A stretch of 64,000 bases of DNA from Sinorhizobium meliloti. GTDB taxonomy: Bacteria; Pseudomonadota; Alphaproteobacteria; Rhizobiales; Rhizobiaceae. Position numbers and translations under genes: made by a program. The notes under the pieces were generated by a model. The model ran no database searches, had not been told where the DNA came from, and saw only the letters and a list, made by a program, of their open reading frames with translations. Position 1 is the stretch's first letter. Each line of letters opens with the position of its first letter. Below, piece after piece: positions 32,090 to 43,791 of this stretch. The stretch spans positions 62,001 to 126,000 of the forward strand of contig NZ_CP141215.1 in the NCBI RefSeq assembly GCF_035610345.1, given 5' to 3'.

Positions 32090-32430
32090 CGCGATGCTCT
32101 GCACCTCAGTGTCATCGCAAGCGGATTGCGCCAAGGCCTCCTCGACCTCACGCAACTTCTGGCGCTTCTCAGGCAGTTCGTCAGCAAAGGCGAAGATACC
32201 ACCCTACCGCGACTGATTCGAGGAAAGCCGCCGCTGGTACTTCGCCAACCTCTGGCGATAACGTTCCCGCTCCTTCTCAAACCCGTCGAGGGTATGCTCG
32301 AGGCGGGAGATGGCCCCGAGTGGCGTGATAGTGACAGCGAGATCAATCTCGCAATCCGCGCCGTTGCGCTGGAGCAGGGTCTGATGGTGGTAATTGTCGC
32401 CCCGGCCATGCGTTCGGGCGAACCCTTGTC
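32090..32430 (-). pseudogene. C-terminal relic of a large plasmid helicase/methylase-type protein
   Basis: The minus strand reads RGDNYHHQTLLQRNGADCEI, DLAVTITPLGAISRLEHTLD, GFEKERERYRQRLAKYQRRL, a TAG at 32204-32206, then GGIFAFADELPEKRQKLREV and EEALAQSA. This is the coiled-coil C-terminus of the very large DEAD/methylase proteins found with DUF736 genes on rhizobial plasmids. The rest of that protein (over 1000 residues) is absent. It ends just after the fic gene. Confidence 0.55.
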
Positions 32431-33610
32431 AGCGAGGTCGCAATAACCATGGACGCGCCGGATGCGCCCGTCGATTGACAGCGTGAAAAAGATGCTGGTA
32501 ACGGAATCGGTCAGGCACTCAACGCACCGCTGTCGGAGGCAAGTGCGAACGCCTTTTAGCACAGACAAATCGAACAGATCATTCGTAAATCCTTCAACAG
32601 TAGCGATGCTGTCCAAAACGCATTTGACGAGTAGCTCGAGCGGAACGTGCGGTCTGGGACCCGCAGAATTGCGCTCTTGCCGCTGCAGATCTGACGGTAC
32701 GCTCGCGGGTCGACGCGAGCGCCGGCGTGCCGACATCCGATGAGCACGAGATAACGCTCAAGCTGCGCATGGCGGATTTCTTTGTGGTCGCCGATACGCG
32801 ACTCGACCGATCTGACGGCGAGAAAAAGCCGCAGTTTGAGGAGGACATAGCGCCGTTTGAAATGAAGCCGCCCGACCCGGCCGCCACTATCGTTTTTCAC
32901 GCGAGCCCTTCAATCCACAGCCGTTAATCCTTGACAACAAAGCGACGTCGCCATTGGGACGAATCCTCTCGTACCGAAGCCCGCCTGCGGCACCTCTTCC
33001 TACAATTGAAGATCTGCTGAGACGGTCGCTGTACGGCCGTCCCCACTGCTCGTGGACCCAAAGTTCATGAATTCGCTGCCAAGGGCGCAAGGTCCGCTTC
33101 GCTCAAAATATCGTCGAAGAGTTCACGCTGACACTTTGGCACGTCGGGGCTGTGGAAGTGTGGAAGGGGCACCTACCGTCGCGGAGGCGTCATTCAAATG
33201 CGACATGCCTGGCGGCGAAATGTCTGGCAAGGCAGCTCGTAGGGCGCTCAAGCTGTTCAACGCTCTGCAGGAAGATCTCGGCGACTACCTGACTCGCACG
33301 CACGCCAGCAAAACCGCCCTCGCGCTGCCGGCTGTTTGAGCTTTCTCGGATAGCGTTCGGTCCCAGGTACGATTGCCGGCACAAGGCCAGAACTCAATCA
33401 TGCATGCTTTCATCCACATAAGGCTTTTGGGCTATTTGTCACCACGTGAGTTCTTAAACTGTCAAACAGAACCCCGATCCCGTCCGGTTTTAATGGCCGA
33501 ACTCCAAGCCAGACCACCTCGCGAGAGCTACATGTTTCTGGTACTATGAAATATTCGCTTCCGCGGTGCGTGCAATGTCATACGTTCTCTTTTTTCTATT
33601 TATTGTGCTG
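32431..33610. other. Unassigned decayed region
   Basis: Several overlapping open frames exist on both strands (for example minus 32431-32736 and plus 33052-33339), but none has a ribosome site or a family I recognise. A relatively AT-rich patch at 33540-33610 precedes an IS3 tip. Confidence 0.45.
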
Positions 33611-34012
33611 TGACCCCCGACACTCATCCGTTTGCGGCTGGAGTTCGGTGGTTAGTTATGCGCGTTTGCGCGGGTGAAGTAATGGGCGGGACGCGCAGCG
33701 TTTGTGCGGAGCCGTTTCGCCCATTGCGGTGAGGTGGGCGGCATAGGCCGCCGGTGATTGATAGCCGAGGGCTGAGTGTGGACGGGCCGCATTATAGTCG
33801 GCAACCCACCGGGACACGGCTGACCGTGCGTGATCGAGGCCGAAAAACAGTGTCTCGTTCAGGAGTTCGTCCCTCATCTTCGAATCAAAGGCTTCACAGA
33901 TGCCGTTTTGCATGGGCTTGCCGGGAGCGATGAAGCGATGAAGTGCCAGGCGACGCCCGTCTCTTCGCTCCAGGCCAGCATGGCGTTCGAGGTGAACTCC
34001 GTGGTACGCATC
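33611..34012 (-). pseudogene. 3' fragment of an IS3-family element (OrfB C-terminus)
   Basis: The tip TGACCCCCGACACTC at 33611 is an IS3-type end. The minus-strand frame 33913-33656 gives [20 protein letters not shown], then [20 protein letters not shown], the third catalytic acidic region of OrfB. Further upstream [20 protein letters not shown] lies in another frame, separated by a tandem duplication CTTCATCGCTTCATCG near 33925. The sequence departs from OrfB near 34012. It supplies the part of OrfB that the 24.7-kb IS3 copy lacks, but the two differ in sequence, so they are different elements. Confidence 0.8.
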
Positions 34013-34078
34013 CGAGGAGGGCCACCTTGCTGAGAAGTGAGGCGAACTGGATGTTCTGTCTATATGGACGTCAATATG

Positions 34079-34509
34079 GACAGTGTGAGAAACGTGGATT
34101 TAACGATAGAGAAGCGGCTGCAAGTTAGCCGTATGAGATTGTCGATAGCGGGCGGCGTCGCCGTTTCAGCAACGAGGCCAAACTTGCGATCGTGGCGGAG
34201 AGTTATTCCGCCCCGCGTCAAGTCACGGCAACGGCACGTCGGCATGGGATCACACGCTTTCAGTTGAACGATTGGCGTAAAGCAGCTCGCGAGGGACGAC
34301 TCGGCAATAGCCGGGGGAGTGAAGGGTTTATTCCTGCACTGTTGGTCCCGGAGCCAGGCACGCCGGTTGTTGCGCCGACCAATTCTTCGACGGCACAAAG
34401 TGGGCTTATGGAGGTTGTCAGCGCCAATGGTCGCCGTGTGATCGTGGACCGCAATGTCGACGTTGAAGCGCTGCTTCGGATCCTGCGCGGGCTGGAGGCG
34501 CTGCGGTGA
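34079..34509 (+). pseudogene. tnpA: IS66-family protein TnpA, frame broken near its start
   Basis: From 34134 the frame reads EIVDSGRRRRFSNEAKLAIV, then AESYSAPRQVTATARRHGIT and LNDWRKAAREG, and continues to VDVEALLRILRGLEALR, a typical IS66 TnpA (helix-turn-helix regulator-like). The frame is closed by TAG just upstream. A second frame from 34079 ([18 protein letters not shown]) appears to be its original N-terminus, one indel away. The stop overlaps the tnpB start. Confidence 0.75.
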
Positions 34510-34626
34510 ATCCGTTTCCGATGGGAACAAGGGTCAAGGTCTGGCTTTCGACGGGCTATACGGACATGCGCTGTGGCTTTTCCTCTCTGGCGCTTCGAGT
34601 GCAGGAGGTTTTTGATCCGTTGTCAG
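34506..34626 (+). pseudogene. tnpB: IS66-family protein TnpB, only first 40 residues
   Basis: GTG 34506 overlaps the tnpA stop. The product begins MNPFPMGTRVKVWLSTGYTD, then MRCGFSSLALRVQEVFDPLS, as IS66 TnpB proteins do, and is cut at 34627 by the left end of the IS256 element. About two-thirds of the gene is gone. Confidence 0.85.
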
Positions 34627-35925
34627 GGGGACTGTCAGAAATTCTGTGCGGTGGGCCATGATGATGAAAAGGAGGGAATCATCACATGGCTATCGAGAAA
34701 GAACTTCTGGACCAGCTCCTGGCTGGACGTGATCCATCCGAGGTTTTCGGCAAGGGCGGTTTGCTGGACGATCTGAAGAAGGCGCTTTCAGAGCGCATCC
34801 TCAATGCGGAGCTTGGCGACCATCTCGACGTCGAGCGCCTGGAGGGCGGCCCCGCCAACAGGCGCAACGGTTCCTCCAAGAAGACGGTTTTGACTGGCAC
34901 ATCGAAGATGACGCTGACCATCCCGCGCGATCGGGCGGGTACCTTCGACCCAAAGCTGATCGCCAGATATCAGCGCCGGTTTCCCGATTTCGACGATAAG
35001 ATCATTTCGATGTACGCCCGTGGTATGACAGTGCGCGAGATCCAGGGGCATCTTGAAGAGCTCTACGGCATCGATGTGTCGCCGGATCTGATCTCGGCGG
35101 TGACCGATACGGTTCTGGAGGCCGTCGGAGAGTGGCAAAACCGGCCGCTCGAGCTTTGCTACCCCCTCGTGTTTTTCGACGCCATCCGGGTCAAGATCAG
35201 AGACGAGGGCTTCGTACGCAACAAAGCCGTCTATGTCGCCCTGGCCGTGCTCGCTGACGGCAGCAAGGAGATCCTCGGGCTCTGGATCGAGCAGACGGAA
35301 GGGGCAAAGTTCTGGCTGCGGGTCATGAACGAGCTGAAGAACCGCGGTTGCCAGGATATCCTAATCGCCGTGGTCGACGGCTTGAAGGGCTTCCCCGAGG
35401 CCATCACCGCCGTCTTTCCCAAACAATCGTCCAGACCTGCATCGTCCACCTGATCCGGCACTCGTTGGAGTTCGTATCCTACAAGGATAGAAGGACCGTT
35501 GTGCCGGCGTTGAGAGCCATCTACCGCGCCCGAGATGCCGAGGCGGGCCTGAAGGCGCTGGAGGTCTTCGAGGAAGGGTACTGGGGCCAGAAATATCCCG
35601 CTATCGCTCAAAGCTGGCGGCGCAACTGGGAACACGTCGTTCCCTTCTTCGCCTTCCCCGAAGGGGTCCGCCGCATCATCTACACGACGAACGCAATAGA
35701 GGCCCTCAACTCGAAGCTTCGGCGAGCTGTGCGTTCCCGCGGGCATTTCCCTGGTGACGAAGCCGCGATGAAGCTGTTATATCTCGTTCTTAACAACGCG
35801 GCCGAGCAATGGAAACGGGCGCCGCGGGAATGGGTGGAGGCAAAGACACAGTTCGCCGTCATCTTTGGCGAGCGGTTCTTCAACTGATGAAACCGGCCCA
35901 CCGCACAGAATTCCTGACAGTCCCC
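34627..35925 (+). mobile_element. IS256-family insertion sequence
   Basis: The terminal inverted repeats agree in 30 of 31 positions: the left end starts GGGGACTGTCAGAAATTCTG at 34627, and the right end reverse-complemented starts GGGGACTGTCAGGAATTCTG from 35925. The element is 1299 bp. The flanks differ (IS66 tnpB on the left, flavin reductase on the right) and no 8-9-bp target duplication is visible, so recombination took place after insertion. Confidence 0.9.
34686..35887 (+). pseudogene. IS256-family (mutator-type) transposase, one frameshift
   Basis: The transposase is about 400 residues in two frames. The first (34686-35453) carries the N-terminal domain and the catalytic Asp regions (LELCYPLVFFDAIRVKIRDE, then ILIAVVDGLKGFPEAITAVF). 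The second (35348-35887) carries IVHLIRHSLEFVSYKDRR and the final catalytic Glu region YTTNAIEALNSKLRRAVRSR. A missing C in the run at 35418-35420 (CCC instead of CCCC) explains the break. Adding one base gives a complete family-length enzyme. No programmed frameshift is known for this family, so it is a pseudogene or a sequencing error. Confidence 0.9.
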
Positions 35926-36194
35926 GCCGTGGCGCTCCAACACCGCGACGGCGCTGATCTCTCTCCGCCCGTTGCAGAGGAATTGTCCTTTGCCGCAACG
36001 CTCGGAGCGAAGTAGCCGCCGCGTGCATAGCCAAGGCCATTCAAGCCGCTGCTTTGGAAGGCCGTCACGCGACCGACCATCATGACATGGTCGCCCGCCT
36101 CGATGACATCATGCATCGAACATTCAAACCACGCCGCCACCTGACAGCCGTTCGGACCCCTCGCCCAGTCGACAGCAGCGAAGCGATCTTCCAA
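35926..36194 (-). pseudogene. Flavin reductase (HpaC-like) remnant
   Basis: The minus strand reads LEDRFAAVDWARGPNGCQVA, then AWFECSMHDVIEAGDHVMMV and LGYARGGYFAP, the C-terminal half of flavin reductase-like FMN-binding proteins (the GDHVMMVGRV strand is characteristic). After one more frame change it reads ISAVAVLERHG and is cut by the IS256 right end. The N-terminal half is absent: a TAA closes the frame just upstream. Such reductases supply FMNH2 to monooxygenases, which may relate to a lost oxygenase gene. Confidence 0.75.
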
Positions 36195-36377
36195 GGGGCG
36201 GGCAAATTAATGCACAATCCAAGCGGCTCTTCAACGCGGGAGCCTCGCGGCAGGGTGTTGTCCCGAGTGTGCCCCCACTCATGGTCCCGATTCAGGAGCT
36301 ATGCCTCGACGCTTACGCATCCCAACGGCTTCGAGCAGCACTTCGAGACCTACCCGCGTCTTCATCTTGTCCGGCCG

Positions 36378-38341
<1,964 letters not shown>

Positions 38342-38354
38342 TGTCTTGTCCCTC

Positions 38355-38519
38355 TCAGAACGCTTTTCGCACCTGCGTGGCCTGCACTACGGCCCCGATA
38401 TTCCTGGACTGCTTCTCCACAAGTGCTGCCGGATCGACGCCAGGCATGTTGAACTTGGCGAGCATTTCGTTGATCTGGTTAGTGAGCGTTCGGATATCCG
38501 GGGTCCGCGATGTGAGCAT
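38355..38519 (-). pseudogene. Phasin-like protein, truncated to 54 residues
   Basis: It starts at ATG 38519 with AAGGAGA upstream. The sequence MLTSRTPDIRTLTNQINEML, then AKFNMPGVDPAALVEKQSRN and IGAVVQATQ, is like the start of phasins (polyhydroxyalkanoate granule-surface proteins), which typically read FxxPGVDxxALVExQRKNIEALVQA and run to about 110 residues. Here the frame ends after VRKAF. The gene lies between the CoA-transferase and acs, and a PHA synthase fragment is in the same operon, which supports the call. Family assignment is moderate. Confidence 0.55.
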
Positions 38520-38544
38520 GGCTGGCGTCTCCTTAAACGATGGG

Positions 38545-40500
38545 TTACGAGGCGTCGGATGAAACTTGCGGGCGGCGGGCGGGATCGAACACGTAGGCGG
38601 CGGCTTCGTCCCGGCTTTCGAAGACATGCGGCGCAACCTCGCGTTCGGTCAGCGCCGCCCCGAGCTTGAGGCGCAGGAACGCGCTGGTCGTGTAGCGCGA
38701 GACGTGGTCGAAGCAGCGGCGCTCGACCTCGGCCGCCATGGTGAACCAGGCGTCGCTGAGATTGGATGCGATGTTGATCCCGTCGTAGTCGATGACGGCG
38801 GAGAAGCGGTGGCCGAGCCGTTCGTAGAGCTCGAAGATCGCCTCGCGCATCGCCTCGACATCGGCGCTGGTGTGGACGCTATAGCCGAGGCTGAGGAACA
38901 GCGTGTTCCGCTCTGCGTCGAACTCCATGCGCTCGGAAAGCGGACGTTCGAACAGCAGCTTGTCGAGATTCATCGGACCGTCGGTGAAGATCACCGCCGC
39001 CATCTCGCGCGGCTCGCGGATGATTGGCCGGAACTTCATATGGGCGAGGATGTCGCGCTCGATATCGATGCCCGGCGCGACCTCGGTCAGTTCCAGCCCC
39101 TCGTGGGTCAGCGAGAAGACGCAGCGCTCGGTGACGTAGAGCACGGTCTGGTGCCCCTCGCGGGCATATTCGCCCGAGAAGGTGATCTGCTCGACCTCTT
39201 CGATGAACTTCGCGAGCCGGCCTTCCTGCAGGATGGCGAGCTTGCCGTCCCGGATCTCGGTCTGCACGCCATCGGTGAACGTACCGCAGAAGACGAGCCG
39301 GCGGGCGTTCTGCGAAATGTTGATGAAGCCGCCGGCGCCGGTGAGGCGGCCACCGAACTTGCTCACATTGACATTGCCTTGCACATCGACCTGCGCGAAG
39401 CTGAGACAGGCGAGGTCCAGCCCGCCGCCGTCAATGAAATCGAACATCTGGTTTTGATCGATGGTCGATTCAGGGTTGATGGCCGCGCCGAAATCCAGCC
39501 CGCCCTGTGGGATGCCGCCGATGATACCGGCTTCGGCGGTGAGCGTGACGAACGTGATAATCTTCTCTTCCGTGGCAATCATCGCAACCCCTTCCGGCAT
39601 GCCGATGCCGAGATTGGCGATACCGCCTTTCCGCAGTTCGAAGGCGCAGCGCCGCGCGATGATCTTGCGTTCGTTAAGTTCCATGGGGTCAACGCAGTCC
39701 GTCGGCGCGCGGAATTCGCCGGAGAAGGCGCCGTTGTATGGGGTCGCATAGGTCTGCGCGTGATCTTTCTGCTCCGCGAGGACGACGAAGTCGACGAGGG
39801 CGCCGGGGATTTTGACGGCGTGCGGGTTGAGCGAGCCGGCGGCGGCGATGCACTCGACCTGCACGATGACAATACCGCCGCAATTCTTGGCGGCCATGGC
39901 GAGCGACAGGTTGTCAAGCGTTAGCGCCTCCTTCTCCATCGTGACATTGCCGGATGGATCGGCCGTAGTGCCGCGCAGGATGGCGACGTTGATGGGGAAG
40001 GTTTTGTAGCGGAGCCACGGCTCGCCGTCGATTTCCATCAGCTCGATAAGCTCTTCCGTCGTGTTGGAATTGATCTTGCCGCCGCCGTTGCGCGGGTCGA
40101 CGAAGGTCCTAAGCCCGACTTTCGACATCAGCCAGGGCTTGCCCCCGGCGATCTCGCGGAAGAGATGTGACACGCATCCGAGCGGCAGATTGTAGGCCTC
40201 GAACTCGCCGCTGAGCGCCCGTTGCGCCAGCTTTCGCACCAGCCTGAAATGCCCGCCGACGGTACGTTTCAGCAGCCCGTCATGCGCCAGTCGGTTGAGG
40301 CCCTCGTCTTCACCGTCGCCTGGGGCGGCGGCAAAGACGAGGCTGAGATTGCGCGGCTCGCCCGTTTCGAGGAAACGCTTCTCGATGGCGCAGATCACCG
40401 CATTTGGTGTGCCGATGCCGACGAAGCCGGAAGGGGCGACTGTATCGCCCGAACGGATCATCTCGACGGCATCGGCGGCGGAAACAATCTTGCTTTGCAT
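38545..40500 (-). CDS. Acyl-CoA:carboxylate CoA-transferase (propionate/acetate CoA-transferase type)
   Basis: The 651-residue enzyme of CoA-transferase family I has both subunits fused. The alpha part begins SAADAVEMIRSGDTVAPSGF; the beta part has GIGMPEGVAMIATEE, where the Glu at about residue 303 forms the thioester intermediate. The C-terminal extension fits Pct/YdiF-type enzymes. It moves CoA between short acyl-CoAs and free acids, such as acetate, propionate or hydroxy acids. The start chosen is ATG 40500 (MQSKIVSAADAV), with AGGGTAGGGA upstream. It is intact, between a PHA synthase fragment and a phasin-like gene. Together they could activate a hydroxy acid for polymer formation (inference). 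Confidence 0.9.
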   Translation of the reverse strand: MQSKIVSAADAVEMIRSGDTVAPSGFVGIGTPNAVICAIEKRFLETGEPRNLSLVFAAAPGDGEDEGLNRLAHDGLLKRTVGGHFRLVRKLAQRALSGEFEAYNLPLGCVSHLFREIAGGKPWLMSKVGLRTFVDPRNGGGKINSNTTEELIELMEIDGEPWLRYKTFPINVAILRGTTADPSGNVTMEKEALTLDNLSLAMAAKNCGGIVIVQVECIAAAGSLNPHAVKIPGALVDFVVLAEQKDHAQTYATPYNGAFSGEFRAPTDCVDPMELNERKIIARRCAFELRKGGIANLGIGMPEGVAMIATEEKIITFVTLTAEAGIIGGIPQGGLDFGAAINPESTIDQNQMFDFIDGGGLDLACLSFAQVDVQGNVNVSKFGGRLTGAGGFINISQNARRLVFCGTFTDGVQTEIRDGKLAILQEGRLAKFIEEVEQITFSGEYAREGHQTVLYVTERCVFSLTHEGLELTEVAPGIDIERDILAHMKFRPIIREPREMAAVIFTDGPMNLDKLLFERPLSERMEFDAERNTLFLSLGYSVHTSADVEAMREAIFELYERLGHRFSAVIDYDGINIASNLSDAWFTMAAEVERRCFDHVSRYTTSAFLRLKLGAALTEREVAPHVFESRDEAAAYVFDPARRPQVSSDAS

Positions 40501-40529
40501 CGCTATCCCTACCCTTCTCGTGCTTGGAG

Positions 40530-40889
40530 TCATTCGGCTATACTTTTGGCGAGCTTGCCCGGCGACCTGCGCGAAACGAACAGGCCGACATGCCCGCGCG
40601 GAAGCGGAATCTCCGTATAGTCGGTGCTGCCGATCTTGCCGCCGAGCGCCTTGGAACAGGTCGGCGGGATGATATGGTCGTCCAGCGCGAAGATGTTGAC
40701 CACAGGCGCGTCGATTGCGCGGAGGTGGACGACGCGGCCCGACAGCGCGAACCTGCCCTCAATCAGGCGGTTCTCCTGATAGAGCTCCTTCAGCCATTGC
40801 CGGCGGGCTGCGCCCCGGTGGTCCGGCCGGTCGGCCATGCGCAGCAGCATCGGCGAGAATTCCGGTAGGTCGTCCGATCTCGGGTTCAT
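40530..40889 (-). pseudogene. phaC: PHA synthase (PhaC) C-terminal fragment
   Basis: These 119 residues match the end of class III poly(3-hydroxyalkanoate) synthases: LKELYQENRLIEGRFALSGR, the strand with the catalytic Asp (VVNIFALDDHIIPPTCSKAL) and the catalytic His region (RGHVGLFVSRRSPGKLAKSI). The first two-thirds, including the lipase-box cysteine, are absent. The ATG at 40889 lies 8 bp after the preceding stop, so the fragment may be translated, but it cannot polymerise. A deletion seems to have joined the ADH gene to the phaC end. Confidence 0.75.
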
Positions 40890-40896
40890 GGCCGGC

Positions 40897-43791
40897 TCAC
40901 TCGCCCGCGGGCGGGCCGCGGCCTGCAAGCGCGCTGGCATAAATCGCCCGCGCCTGGTCGTAATCGAGCTCGCGGGGATTGTTGACCAGTAGGCGCGTCT
41001 GCTTCATCGCATCCTCCGCCAACTTGGAAAGATCGCCTTCGCCGATTCCAACCGCCGAAAGCGAGCCGGGCACCTCGCAGTCACGGCAGATCGCCTTGAT
41101 CTCGGCAATGAAGGCCGCAGCGTCCGCCGCATCACACTGGCGGCGATAGCCGGGCTGGATAACGTCGGCAAGCTCGGCATAGAGCGCTTCGGCCGCCGGC
41201 CGGTTGAATTCCAACACGTAAGGCAGGACCAGCGCATTGGAGAGGCCGTGCGGCACATGGAAGATCGCGCCGATCGGATAGGCGAGCGCATGTACCGCGG
41301 CAACCGGCGAATTGGCAAACGCCATGCCGGCCAGCGTGGAGCCAAGCAGCATTTCCGAGCGCGCTTCGAGGTTCGAACCATTTGTGCACACTTGCCTGAG
41401 ATTGGCCGACAGCAGCGCCAGCGCCTTCAGCGCGAGCTGGTCAGAGATCGGGTTCTTTTTGATCTTGTTAGTATAGGCCTCGATCGCATGCACCATGGCG
41501 TCGATGCCCGCCGCGGCGGTGACCTGCGGCGGCAGGCCGAGCGTCAGCTCGGGATCGAGGATCGCCCAGTCCGGGATGAGGCGAGTCGAGATTACGGCTA
41601 GCTTCTCCCTGGTCGGCGTCGTTACGATGGCGATCGGCGTCACTTCCGATCCGGTGCCCGCCGTGGTCGGCACCAGCAGCAGCGGCAGCCGCTCGCCGGC
41701 AAGGTCGACATCACAGAGATCATCAACCCTGTGCGGGTTTTTTGCGAGATAGGCGACGAGCTTTGCCGTATCCAGCGCGCTGCCGCCGCCGATCGACAAG
41801 ACAACGTCGCAGCCGCGCGCGCGGCAAAGTTCTGCCGCCACTTCGATGACATGCCATGGCGGGTCGGCGACCACGCCGTCGAACACGGTGAGCGCGATGC
41901 CGGCTTCGGCAATCGACGTTTCCGCATTGCGCGTCAGCCCGGCCTCCCGCACGCCCTTGTCGGTGACGAGCAGCACACGGGCGGCCTTATAGTCCTTGAG
42001 GAGGCCAGCGACCTTTCTGGACGCGCCTGCCTCGAAAAGGAGGTTGGGCAGGGTCTTGAAGGTAAATGGCTTCATGTTCTGATCCTCTGTCCCGGTGGCG
42101 CTCGCTGTTTTCGCCTTGCGCGAGCGCAGCTCGTCGATGAGCACCCGCATGTTCTCCGAACAATCGATCGGCACTGCGACCACATGCACGCCGCCGCCGT
42201 CGAAAGCGGCTTCCAGCGCCGGCACCAGATCGTCCACCGCTTGGACGCGCGTGCCCTTGGCGCCATAGGACTCGGCATATTTCACGAAATCCGGATTGCC
42301 GAAGGTCATCCCGAAATCCGGAAAACCGTCGACGGCCTGCTTCCAGCGGATCATGCCGTAGGCGCCGTCTTCCACGATGAGCACGACCAGGTTGACCTTT
42401 AGGCGGACGGCCGTCTCCAGTTCCTGGCTGTTCATCATGAAGCCGCCGTCGCCGCAGATCGCCATTACGCGGCGCTCGGGATAGAGCATGGCGGCCATCA
42501 TCGCCGAGGGCAGGCCCGCGCCCATGGTCGCCAGCGCGTTGTCGAGCAGCAGCGTATTGGCGACATAGGTCCGGTAGTTGCGGGCGAACCAAATCTTGTA
42601 CATGCCGTTGTCGAGCGCCACGATGCCGTGTTCCGGCATGACCTTGCGCACGTCGTGCACCAGCCGCTGCGGCGTGACTGGCCAGCGTTCCTCATCGGCG
42701 CGGTCGGAAATCCGCGACAGGATCTCTTTGCGCAGCGGCAGCAATGCGCCGGCGTCGGGCAGCTTGCCCTCTACGCGGTCGGCGAGCAGTTCGAGGCTCG
42801 AGCCGACGTCGCCCACCACTTCGGCATGGGGGAAGAAGACCTGCTCGACGGTCGCCGGCGTATAGCCGACATGGATGACCTTCGGTCCCTTCGGCCCCAT
42901 GATGAAGGGCGGCTTTTCGATGGTGTCGTGGCCGATCGTGATGATCAGGTCGGCCTTCTCGACGGCGTCATGCACATAGTCGCCTTCGGAAAGCGCCGCC
43001 GTGCCCATATAAAGGTTGGCGCCGCCGGGCACGGTGCCCTTGCCCATCTGCGTGTTGAAGAAGGGAATGCCGGTGCGGCGCACGAAGCCGGCGATGCCGA
43101 AGGTCGAGCGCGGGCGGCTTGCCGCCGCGCCCAGCATGATCAGCGGACGCCTGGCTGCAAGCATCATTTCCGCCGCACGGTCGAGCGCGGCGTGGTGTGC
43201 GACGGGAATCTCGATCGGGTGAACGGGGACCGAGGGCACTGACGGAACCTTGTCGCCCGCAATGTCCATCGGCAGCTCCAGGTGAACCGGACCCGGACGT
43301 TCCTCCATCGCCGTGCGGAAGGCGTCGCGCACCAGGGTCGGAATGCTGGCCGGGCTCACGATCGGCCGCGTCATCTTGGTCAGCGGCTTCATCGTGGCGA
43401 TGACGTCGACGATTTGGAAGCGCCCCTGGCGGCTGCTCTTGATCGCCTTCTGGCCAGTGATCATCACCATCGGCATCGCGCCGAGAAGGGCATAGGCCGC
43501 GCCGGTGGAGAGGTTGAGCGCGCCCGGGCCGAGTGTGGTTATGCAGACGCCCGGCCTGCCGGTGAGCCGGCCGTGGGTGGCGGCCATGAAGGCCGCCGTC
43601 TGCTCGTGGCGGGTCAGCACGAGCTTGATCTTCGACTTGCGCAGCGACTCGACTAAGTCGAGAGTTTCCTCGCCGGGGACGCCGAAGATGTACTCGACCC
43701 CCTCGTTCTCAAGCGCCGAGACAAGGAGGTCTGACCCCTTGACCATGCCCTGTTCGCCCACAGAGCTGGGTGGGTGTGGGATGCCAGTCAT
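40897..43791 (-). CDS. Fused TPP-dependent (acetolactate synthase-like) enzyme and iron-containing alcohol dehydrogenase
   Basis: One 964-residue frame. Residues 1-572 form a three-domain ThDP enzyme: the activating Glu in LVLTRHEQTAAFMAATHGRL (about 63), a central domain, and the ThDP/Mg motif GDGGFMMNSQELETAVRLKV at about 444. Residues 573-964 form an iron-containing alcohol dehydrogenase (GGGSALDTAKL, PTTAGTGSEVTP, metal-binding HAIEAYTN and HGLSNALVL). ATG at 42075 (MKPFTFKTLPNLLF) has AGAGGA upstream and looks like a real start, so these may be two genes joined by a lost stop. If coupled, the pair would decarboxylate a 2-oxo acid and reduce the aldehyde. The start at 43791 is set by AAGGA. 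An extended frame reaches 43836. Confidence 0.85.
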   Translation of the reverse strand: MTGIPHPPSSVGEQGMVKGSDLLVSALENEGVEYIFGVPGEETLDLVESLRKSKIKLVLTRHEQTAAFMAATHGRLTGRPGVCITTLGPGALNLSTGAAYALLGAMPMVMITGQKAIKSSRQGRFQIVDVIATMKPLTKMTRPIVSPASIPTLVRDAFRTAMEERPGPVHLELPMDIAGDKVPSVPSVPVHPIEIPVAHHAALDRAAEMMLAARRPLIMLGAAASRPRSTFGIAGFVRRTGIPFFNTQMGKGTVPGGANLYMGTAALSEGDYVHDAVEKADLIITIGHDTIEKPPFIMGPKGPKVIHVGYTPATVEQVFFPHAEVVGDVGSSLELLADRVEGKLPDAGALLPLRKEILSRISDRADEERWPVTPQRLVHDVRKVMPEHGIVALDNGMYKIWFARNYRTYVANTLLLDNALATMGAGLPSAMMAAMLYPERRVMAICGDGGFMMNSQELETAVRLKVNLVVLIVEDGAYGMIRWKQAVDGFPDFGMTFGNPDFVKYAESYGAKGTRVQAVDDLVPALEAAFDGGGVHVVAVPIDCSENMRVLIDELRSRKAKTASATGTEDQNMKPFTFKTLPNLLFEAGASRKVAGLLKDYKAARVLLVTDKGVREAGLTRNAETSIAEAGIALTVFDGVVADPPWHVIEVAAELCRARGCDVVLSIGGGSALDTAKLVAYLAKNPHRVDDLCDVDLAGERLPLLLVPTTAGTGSEVTPIAIVTTPTREKLAVISTRLIPDWAILDPELTLGLPPQVTAAAGIDAMVHAIEAYTNKIKKNPISDQLALKALALLSANLRQVCTNGSNLEARSEMLLGSTLAGMAFANSPVAAVHALAYPIGAIFHVPHGLSNALVLPYVLEFNRPAAEALYAELADVIQPGYRRQCDAADAAAFIAEIKAICRDCEVPGSLSAVGIGEGDLSKLAEDAMKQTRLLVNNPRELDYDQARAIYASALAGRGPPAGE

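Noticed and set aside
33390..33600. A nod box near ATCCACATAAGG
   Set aside because: The repeated ATC-N9-GAT arrangement of NodD sites is not present.
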